Source: Ilumatobacteraceae bacterium (lineage in GTDB: Bacteria; Actinomycetota; Acidimicrobiia; Acidimicrobiales; Ilumatobacteraceae). Taken from it: a stretch of DNA of 34,893 nucleotides. Shown in pieces: positions 28,194-34,893 of this stretch (its first letter is position 1; the number at the start of each line of letters is the position of its first letter). Under the pieces are notes generated by a model. That model did no database searches. It was not told the origin of the DNA and worked only from the letters and a program-made list of their open reading frames with translations. The stretch is taken from positions 1 to 34,893 of the forward strand of contig SHUR01000007.1 in the NCBI GenBank assembly GCA_009694565.1, given 5' to 3'. The position numbers and the translations under genes are program-made.

Positions 28194-29365
28194 CGGGTGA
28201 TCCACTTCTTCCAGACAATTGGCATGAAGACCCGTGGGATCGGGTGACCACTGTTTCGCAAGACTCCCTTGAATCGACTCCTGGTGAATTGCGACAGCTC
28301 CGAGGTGTGATGCGCACTGTAGCCATTGTCCTTACTGCGTCGCTGCTCTTGCTCGGGTGTATGGGCTGGTGGACTGTTCGGGTTCTGAATCCATCCGGTA
28401 CACCCGACGTGGTTGTGAATTTCACGGTCAATGATGGCGACACAATTTCGTCGGTTGCTTCCCGATTAAAAAGCGCTGGCATTATTGGGAATGCAACCAT
28501 CTTTCGTTGGTACGTCTCTACGAAGGGCACAATTGCCCTTGCGCCTGGGTATTACGCATTGAAGCCGAAAGACAATGCGGGTTCAATTATCGAAGCTTTG
28601 TCAACTCCGCCGGCTCAGACTTTTATCTCCGTCACGTTTCCTGAAGGAATGACAGTGGCTCAAATGGCACAGAGGCTCTCCGACAAGATGACTTTTATGA
28701 AGACTGAAGATTTTGTGGCAGCCGCAAGCAATCCTGATACGGCATCAGCATTGAGACCGAAATCAGTGACATCTCTTGAGGGTTTGCTGTTTCCTGATAC
28801 GTATCAAATTTCAGGAGACGACACAGAATCTCGCGTCGTCGCTCGTTTGGTCTCCATGATGGAGCGGGTGTCTCGACAAGTTGATTTGACTGCCGGAGCG
28901 AAGTCCCGAGGATTTCGCCCGTATGAAATTTTGATCATTGCTTCACTGATTGAGCGTGAAGCCAAGGTCGCAACTGATCGTTCAAAGATTGCTCAGGTCA
29001 TCTACAACCGCTTAGCTAAAAAGATGAAACTAGAAATCGATGCCTCAGTAAAATACGGCCAAGATCCCGCAATGACCTGGACTGACATGAAGGTCACAGA
29101 TACCCCGTACAACACGTACATCCGTGCAGGATTGCCCCCGACACCTATCGCGAACCCTGGTAAGGCCTCTATTCAGGCTGCCCTTGCACCATTCGGAACG
29201 CCTCCTGTACGTGACGCCGCATGTGTAGGACTTCCCGCGGGTGTGAAATGTGAATTCTTGTACTACGTCTTAGCGGATGAGGCTGGTGGGCACGTGTTTG
29301 CAACGACTTATGACCAACACCTACTCAATGTTGAGAAGGCAAAAGCCGCAGGACTACTTCCATGA
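28190..29365 (+). CDS. mltG: Endolytic murein transglycosylase MltG
   Basis: N-terminal TM; LEGLLFPDTYQI, IASLIEREAKVATDRSKIAQVIYNRL, YNTYIRAGLPPTPIANPGKASIQAAL. Confidence 0.95.
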   Translation: MTGDPLLPDNWHEDPWDRVTTVSQDSLESTPGELRQLRGVMRTVAIVLTASLLLLGCMGWWTVRVLNPSGTPDVVVNFTVNDGDTISSVASRLKSAGIIGNATIFRWYVSTKGTIALAPGYYALKPKDNAGSIIEALSTPPAQTFISVTFPEGMTVAQMAQRLSDKMTFMKTEDFVAAASNPDTASALRPKSVTSLEGLLFPDTYQISGDDTESRVVARLVSMMERVSRQVDLTAGAKSRGFRPYEILIIASLIEREAKVATDRSKIAQVIYNRLAKKMKLEIDASVKYGQDPAMTWTDMKVTDTPYNTYIRAGLPPTPIANPGKASIQAALAPFGTPPVRDAACVGLPAGVKCEFLYYVLADEAGGHVFATTYDQHLLNVEKAKAAGLLP

Positions 29366-30192
29366 GCACGATTGCTGCAGTGATTGGCTCACCAATATCG
29401 CATTCCCTGTCACCCGCCATACACAATGCAGCTTTCGCAGTGGCTCATCGCAAGGGCGAATATGTTGCTGTGGAATGCGGCATCACGGATGTCGAGACAA
29501 CATTGACGAATCTTCAGTCGGCCGGTCTTGTCGGATTGTCAGTCACGATGCCTCTGAAAGAAGCGGTCATAGATTATTTGGATTTTGTAACTCCGGACGC
29601 CGACTTTTTGAACGCGGTGAACTGTATATCGTTTGGTCCGACTGGATCAATCGGTCATAACACTGATGGTGAAGGGTGTTGTGCGGCCCTTACTGAACAG
29701 GGTGGCGCTCGCCTGCGGGGGGCAACTGTTGTGTTGCTTGGCGCTGGTGGCACTGCGCGTTCTATTGCGCTCGCGCTGGTTCGACGTGGGGCACACGTCG
29801 TCGTTGTGAATCGAACACAATCTCGCGCGATGGATCTTGTCAGTTCCTTTGCGAGTTTTGGAGATGAAGTATCCATTTCGATGGGGGACCAGAGCAGCAT
29901 TGCATCCGCGTCAATATTGATTAACGCAACGTCTGCCGGTATGAATGGTTCTGAGTTACCAGTTGATTCCGCATTACTTCATAGTCATCTCACTGTTCTT
30001 GATGCGGTGTACTCGCCACTTGAGACTTCGTTGCTCGGAGCTGCCCGTGCGGTGGGTGCCACGGCGGTGGATGGGCTTTGGATGCTGATCCACCAAGCGC
30101 GACACCAGCAAAAACTCTGGTTTGGCGAATTCTCTGACGCATCGGTGATGCGATTAGCCGCAGAGCGGGAACTTTCCGCTCGCCGCAAGTAG
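29362..30192 (+). CDS. aroE: Shikimate dehydrogenase
   Basis: IGSPISHSLSPAIHNAAF, GLSVTMPLKEAV, NAVNCISF, NTDGEGCCAAL, LLGAGGTARSIALAL. Confidence 0.95.
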   Translation: MSTIAAVIGSPISHSLSPAIHNAAFAVAHRKGEYVAVECGITDVETTLTNLQSAGLVGLSVTMPLKEAVIDYLDFVTPDADFLNAVNCISFGPTGSIGHNTDGEGCCAALTEQGGARLRGATVVLLGAGGTARSIALALVRRGAHVVVVNRTQSRAMDLVSSFASFGDEVSISMGDQSSIASASILINATSAGMNGSELPVDSALLHSHLTVLDAVYSPLETSLLGAARAVGATAVDGLWMLIHQARHQQKLWFGEFSDASVMRLAAERELSARRK

Positions 30193-30195
30193 CCT
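30190..30195 (+). promoter_or_regulatory. Candidate -10 (TAGCCT) for leaderless aroC, overlapping aroE stop
   Basis: 7 nt upstream of GTG 30203; TAG of aroE is 30190-30192. Confidence 0.4.
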
Positions 30196-30202
30196 GAAAA
30201 TC

Positions 30203-31369
30203 GTGCTTAGGTACCTCACAGCCGGCGAATCTCATGGTCGCGCCCTCACAGTCATCGTCGAGGGTCTGCCTGCGGGTCTCCCCATTTTGGCCGAACATAT
30301 CGAATCTGAATTAGCTCGTCGTCGACTCGGTTATGGCAGAGGTCCTCGTCAGCGCTTCGAAGAAGACCGTGTCACCCTGGTTGGTGGAGTCCGTCACGGA
30401 CGGACGCTCGGTTCTCCTGTCTCAATCGAAATTCAAAACTCTGAGTGGTTCCGTAGCGATAAGTGGCATGCAGAAATGTCACCAGAGCCTGGCGCCACCG
30501 AGTCTCCATTGACTCAGCCACGACCAGGGCATGCAGATCTCGTTGGAATGCAAAAGTATGGCTTTACCGATGCACGAGATGTGCTCGAACGTGCAAGTGC
30601 GCGCGAAACAGCAGCACGTGTTGCTGCTGGCGCATTGGCAAAACAGTTGTTGTCGCACCTTGGTGTCGGAGTCCTCAGCCACGTTGTTCGTATGGGAGAC
30701 GCTGCTGCCCCCGCAATCACATTGCCAACTATGGCTGATCTCGCTGCAATCGATGCGTCGGAAGTGCGTTGTTTTTCGAAGTCTGGTGAAGACGCAATGA
30801 TCTCTGCGATCAAGGCGGCTGCTCGCGAAGGTGATTCCCTCGGAGGAATTGTCGAAGTCATTGCCCACGGAGTCCCTATTGGCTTAGGTAGTCATGTGCA
30901 CTGGGATCGCAAGATCGACGCGCTTTTGGCGCAAGCAATTATGAGCATCCAAGCTGTAAAGGGCGTGGAGATTGGTGATGGATGGAAAGTTGCCGGATTA
31001 CGCGGCAGCCAAGCCCATGACCCAATCTCGTGGGACGCAACAAATCTTCGTTATGTGCGTGACAGTCATCGTTCAGGCGGCACGGAAGGCGGCATTACAA
31101 CTGGTGAACCGCTCATCGTGCGTGCTGCAATGAAGCCACTCTCTACCTTGAACAAGCCCACGTTGAAGACCGTTGACACAGTGACTAAAGAAGAAACTGT
31201 CAGCTTTAAAGAACGTACGGATGTCACGGCAGTGCCGGCACTCGGCGTTATTGCCGAAACAATGGTTGCTCTGGTACTTGCCGCGGAAGCGCAACGTAAG
31301 TTCGGCGGAGACTCCCTTTCTGAATTCGTTCGCAACGCAACGTCATTTCGAGCAACACTAGAGTCGTGA
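30203..31369 (+). CDS. aroC: Chorismate synthase
   Basis: LRYLTAGESHGRALTVIVEGLPAGLPI, RRRLGYGRGPRQRFEEDRV, RDVLERASARETAARVAAGALAK; GTG start. Confidence 0.97.
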   Translation: MLRYLTAGESHGRALTVIVEGLPAGLPILAEHIESELARRRLGYGRGPRQRFEEDRVTLVGGVRHGRTLGSPVSIEIQNSEWFRSDKWHAEMSPEPGATESPLTQPRPGHADLVGMQKYGFTDARDVLERASARETAARVAAGALAKQLLSHLGVGVLSHVVRMGDAAAPAITLPTMADLAAIDASEVRCFSKSGEDAMISAIKAAAREGDSLGGIVEVIAHGVPIGLGSHVHWDRKIDALLAQAIMSIQAVKGVEIGDGWKVAGLRGSQAHDPISWDATNLRYVRDSHRSGGTEGGITTGEPLIVRAAMKPLSTLNKPTLKTVDTVTKEETVSFKERTDVTAVPALGVIAETMVALVLAAEAQRKFGGDSLSEFVRNATSFRATLES

Positions 31370-31929
31370 CCCGTTCAGAGCCCTGCATTGTCCTTGTTGG
31401 GCTTATGGGAACCGGAAAAACCACGGTGGCGCGTTTGCTCGCTGAACATCGCGGTGTGGAACTGCTCGACACGGACAAATTGATTGAGGCGCGGGATAGT
31501 CGATCAATTCGTGAAATTTTTGCCCAGTCTGGAGAAGCAGTTTTTCGAGAACTCGAATCAGATGTATTGCGTGAATGTCTTTCTCGACCAGGAAGTCCGA
31601 TCATTGCGGGAGCCGGAGGGGTGGTGGTGCGTGAGCAGAACAGAGCGATGCTCGATCTCGCCCGAAATGCTGGTACGGCTGTTGTCGTATGGCTACATGC
31701 GCGGCCAGAAGTGCTTGCAGAACGGACTGCCAAGGGTGTTCACCGACCGTTGCTTGACAATGATCGAATGGGAACATTGACGCAGATGTCGGAAGATCGA
31801 AGCCCGCTCTATGCTTCGGTTGCTGACATTGTGATTGATGTATCAGACCGAAGTGTTGAGTCGGTCGTTGATTTGCTGGTAAGCGCACTTGATGAACAAG
31901 AAGAATTTGAAGGAAATGGTCATGAGTGA
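31366..31929 (+). CDS. aroK: Shikimate kinase
   Basis: VLVGLMGTGKTTVARLLAEHRGVELLDTDKLIE, FRELESDVLRE; GTG start overlapping aroC stop. Confidence 0.94.
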   Translation: MTRSEPCIVLVGLMGTGKTTVARLLAEHRGVELLDTDKLIEARDSRSIREIFAQSGEAVFRELESDVLRECLSRPGSPIIAGAGGVVVREQNRAMLDLARNAGTAVVVWLHARPEVLAERTAKGVHRPLLDNDRMGTLTQMSEDRSPLYASVADIVIDVSDRSVESVVDLLVSALDEQEEFEGNGHE

Positions 31930-32962
31930 TTCAGTAGAAGAGATTGTCAATCTGGGAGACCGCTCGTATTCGGTTGTTGTTGGTCACGGAGTCTTGCTTC
32001 GCACGAAAGGCATGATTCCGGCTTCTGCACGGCGAGTTGCGATTGTGACTCAAGACGGAATACCACCTCAATACATTCCAGTATTCTCAGAACTCGAAGT
32101 TTCGACGCACATCATCGGGGCAGGTGAAAGCCATAAGACGCTGTCCACTGTCGAACGTTTGTGCCGTGAATTTTCTCAGGCGGGACTTACTCGCGGAGAT
32201 GTGATTGTCGCAGTAGGGGGCGGAATGGTGACTGACGTGGCTGGTTTCGCTGCAGCTTCATATCACCGCGGAATTCCGATTGTGCACGTTGCGACATCTT
32301 TGCTCGCGATGATTGATGCCGCTGTCGGCGGTAAGACGGGTGTCAACATTGCTGAGGGCAAAAACTTGGTGGGCGCATATTGGCAACCGCATGGAGTTGT
32401 ATGTGAAATGAATGCACTTGACACCTTGCCTGAACGGGAGTTGCGGTGTGGTCTTGGCGAAATGGCAAAGTATCACTTTATTGTCCGCGAAGACTTGAGC
32501 TCACTTTCCATGGTTGACCGAGTTGCCCGTTGTGTGCGAATCAAGGCTGACATCGTCTCGGCAGACGAGCGTGAAGGCGGCATTCGTGCGCTACTGAATT
32601 ACGGACACACGTTGGCCCACGCCCTAGAGATTGCGTCAGATTTTTCCATTGCACACGGTGAAGCTGTAGCAATTGGTTTGTTGTACGCAGCTCATCTGGC
32701 TCATCGTATGGGTCGTATTGATTCTGCTCGTGTTGATCAGCATTACGAAGTTGTGCATGGTTTGTACGGATTACATCACTCACTGCCGAGTGGGATCACA
32801 CCAGACCAACTCATCGTTGATATTGGCAGAGATAAAAAGGCAATTGATTCAATCACCTTTGTTCTTGACTCGCCAACTGGTCTTGAAGTCGTGTCGGGAG
32901 TGTCCGAAGACTTGATTCGTCTTGCCCTTTCTGACCTTGCTCTTCGCCTAGACAATGCATAA
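31922..32962 (+). CDS. aroB: 3-dehydroquinate synthase
   Basis: VAVGGGMVTDVAGFAAASYHRGIPIVHVATSLLAMIDAAVGGKTGVN, LLNYGHTLAHALE; SD AAGGA upstream of ATG 31922. Confidence 0.96.
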   Translation: MSDSVEEIVNLGDRSYSVVVGHGVLLRTKGMIPASARRVAIVTQDGIPPQYIPVFSELEVSTHIIGAGESHKTLSTVERLCREFSQAGLTRGDVIVAVGGGMVTDVAGFAAASYHRGIPIVHVATSLLAMIDAAVGGKTGVNIAEGKNLVGAYWQPHGVVCEMNALDTLPERELRCGLGEMAKYHFIVREDLSSLSMVDRVARCVRIKADIVSADEREGGIRALLNYGHTLAHALEIASDFSIAHGEAVAIGLLYAAHLAHRMGRIDSARVDQHYEVVHGLYGLHHSLPSGITPDQLIVDIGRDKKAIDSITFVLDSPTGLEVVSGVSEDLIRLALSDLALRLDNA

Positions 32963-32990
32963 TTCCATCGATCAGGTGACCTGGGCGGAG

Positions 32991-32996
32991 TACGGT
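32991..32996 (+). promoter_or_regulatory. Candidate -10 (TACGGT) for leaderless aroQ
   Basis: 7 nt upstream of ATG 33004. Confidence 0.42.
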
Positions 32997-33003
32997 AGTT
33001 GAT

Positions 33004-33447
33004 ATGTCTTTGTCGTCCATTCTTCTCTTACATGGCCCAAATTTGAACTTGCTCGGTACTCGTGAGCCTGAGGTGTACGGACATGCCACTTTGGCAGATC
33101 ATGTAGCGACAGTTGTTGCTGCTGCGTCGGGGCATGGCATTTCGGTCGATCATGTTCAGACAAATACTGAGGGCGAAATGGTGAATGCGATTCACGCGGC
33201 CAAAGGAACATCGGATGCCATCGTCATTAACGCCGGAGCTTTCACGCACTATTCTTGGGCAGTTCATGATGCGCTGAAGTCGTATCCCGGCAACATCGTG
33301 GAAGTGCATTTGTCTAATCCCGGGGCTCGGGAACAGTTTCGACACGTCAGCGTGTTGTCTCCTGTCGTGAACGGAACAATTTCAGGGTTCGGCGGACTGG
33401 GGTACGCGCTTGCGGTCGAGGCGTTGGTGGAATTAGCTGCTCAGTAA
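33004..33447 (+). CDS. aroQ: 3-dehydroquinate dehydratase, type II
   Basis: LLLHGPNLNLLGTREPEVYG, VINAGAFTHYSWAVHDAL, EVHLSNPGAREQFRHVSVL. Confidence 0.95.
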   Translation: MSLSSILLLHGPNLNLLGTREPEVYGHATLADHVATVVAAASGHGISVDHVQTNTEGEMVNAIHAAKGTSDAIVINAGAFTHYSWAVHDALKSYPGNIVEVHLSNPGAREQFRHVSVLSPVVNGTISGFGGLGYALAVEALVELAAQ

Positions 33448-34535
33448 TGGATGTTTCGAGTCGCCTCTCTCGCCTTAGTAGCGGCGATGGTGCAGAGTAC
33501 GTTCTTGTACTTCGTGTCGAAGATATTCGGTGGTTAACAGGTTTCACCGGTGGAACTTCTCAACTTCTCGTATGTCGCTCCACTCACGACGCATGGTTGT
33601 TCGTGGATGGTCGCTATTTTGAACGCGCGCACGACGAGACCACTGCCTCACGTGCGTCAGTGCATATTGAACGAGTAGTGCCCGAGATTTCAACGGCGGA
33701 GATGATTGCGCGCATTGTCGGAGTGTCGTCTGTGGCAATTGATCCGACTCATGTGACGGTGCACTTTATGACCACTGTGCAGAGTCATTGCACGGTTGTT
33801 CAAGAGCGAATCCAACTCGATGAACTGCGTCGGGTGAAAGATGACGCAGAGATCTCCCTCATTGCGTCTGCTGCGGGTATTGCTGACAATGCTCTAAGGG
33901 CGGTGGTCGCAGATGGCTTGGTGGGTAGAACAGAACGACAGATTCGCAATCAGCTCGATCATCTCATGCGAGAAGGCGGAGCTGATGATGTTGCCTTTGA
34001 CACCATCGTTGCAACTGGCCCGCTAGGAGCGCGGCCTCATCATGAACCATCTGACGCACTCGTGGAATCAGGTCATGGAGTGGTGATTGACTTCGGTGCG
34101 ATGGTGCAGGGGTACAAAAGCGATATGACTCGAACGATTCGAGTTGGTGCTGTCTCTGCTGAATATCAACGTATGTTTGACTTGGTGCTTGAGGCTGAAT
34201 CGGCAGGAATCGCATCAGTAAAAGCCGGAGTCTCTGGCGCCTTAGTTGATGCGGCTGCAAGGGCAGTGTTTATTCGCGAAGGCGTTGACCATGAATATGT
34301 TCATGGCACAGGACACGGAATCGGGCTGTATATCCACGAACAACCCATCCTTTCGCCTCGGTGTACCGCAGTTCTGGGTGTGAATGAGGTGGTGACAGTC
34401 GAGCCTGGGCTCTATCGTGGTGGGGTAGGCGGCGTTCGGATCGAGGATCTGGTCGTTGTCACCGGCAATTCGTGCCGAATTCTTACGCAGACCCCCAAGG
34501 ACCTCACATGCCCGCGATCACCACGAACGATCTGA
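33447..34535 (+). CDS. pepQ: M24-family Xaa-Pro aminopeptidase/dipeptidase
   Basis: [58 protein letters not shown] metal-site motifs; upstream of efp. Confidence 0.9.
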   Translation: MDVSSRLSRLSSGDGAEYVLVLRVEDIRWLTGFTGGTSQLLVCRSTHDAWLFVDGRYFERAHDETTASRASVHIERVVPEISTAEMIARIVGVSSVAIDPTHVTVHFMTTVQSHCTVVQERIQLDELRRVKDDAEISLIASAAGIADNALRAVVADGLVGRTERQIRNQLDHLMREGGADDVAFDTIVATGPLGARPHHEPSDALVESGHGVVIDFGAMVQGYKSDMTRTIRVGAVSAEYQRMFDLVLEAESAGIASVKAGVSGALVDAAARAVFIREGVDHEYVHGTGHGIGLYIHEQPILSPRCTAVLGVNEVVTVEPGLYRGGVGGVRIEDLVVVTGNSCRILTQTPKDLTCPRSPRTI

Positions 34536-34893
34536 AAAACGGAATCACACTCGAACTCGACAACGGTCTGTTTACCGTTGTTGAATTTCAACACGTGAAG
34601 CCAGGAAAAGGCGGAGCCTTTGTTCGCACGAAGCTGCGCAACTTGAAGAATGGAAATGTGTTTGACAAGACCTTCAATGCAGGCATCCGTGTCGAGCAAG
34701 CCATTCTTGACAAGCGCGATATGCAGTTCTTGTACAAAGACGGAGAGGACTTCGTATTCATGGACACTGATTCATACGACCAAATGACAGTTACGCCAGC
34801 CGCCCTCGGAGATGCTGCGGATTATCTAGTGGAACAAGCAATGGCAATCATCGCCTACCACAACGGTGAAATAATCACTGTGGAAATTCCGGC
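34508..34893 (+). CDS. efp: Elongation factor P, 3' end truncated by window
   Basis: Translation from ATG 34508 gives [59 protein letters not shown]...; absent from ORF track because no stop is in window. SD AAGGA at 34497-34501. Confidence 0.96.
   Translation, partial: MPAITTNDLKNGITLELDNGLFTVVEFQHVKPGKGGAFVRTKLRNLKNGNVFDKTFNAGIRVEQAILDKRDMQFLYKDGEDFVFMDTDSYDQMTVTPAALGDAADYLVEQAMAIIAYHNGEIITVEIP

Noticed and set aside
1-34893. CRISPR arrays, transposons, prophage genes, tRNA or rRNA genes
   Set aside because: No spaced direct repeats, transposase/integrase motifs, or recognisable tRNA/rRNA sequence were found; intergenic space is very small.

Overview
The window is a dense, almost entirely + strand block of actinobacterial-type housekeeping genes. 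Gene content and order resemble the Mycobacterium HIT-pgsA-patA-pimA ... pdxST-yebC-ruvCAB ... secDF-rel-hisS-aspS ... alaS-ruvX-mltG-aroE-aroC-aroK-aroB-aroQ-pepQ-efp backbone; lineage is inferred only (Actinomycetota, possibly Acidimicrobiia). No tRNA, rRNA, CRISPR array or transposase was recognised. The main accessory element is a compact arsenic cassette (arsR / arsI-like / aquaporin / arsC) plus an LLM-type oxidoreductase gene, sitting between the patA-like and pimA-like genes. The most notable observations are: (1) a recurrent TAnnnT hexamer 6-9 nt upstream of many start codons, often built on the upstream gene's stop codon and often of the form TARCCT, suggesting leaderless promoters fused to stop codons; (2) an M48/HtpX-like membrane protein that has lost its zinc-binding motif but keeps the surrounding fold signatures; (3) an efflux-pump-less arsenic cassette with a modified aquaporin pore and a 13-bp perfect inverted-repeat operator plus a third half-site; (4) an 18-bp divergent intergenic region whose two candidate -10 boxes overlap. 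No complete undescribed multi-gene system could be demonstrated from sequence alone.
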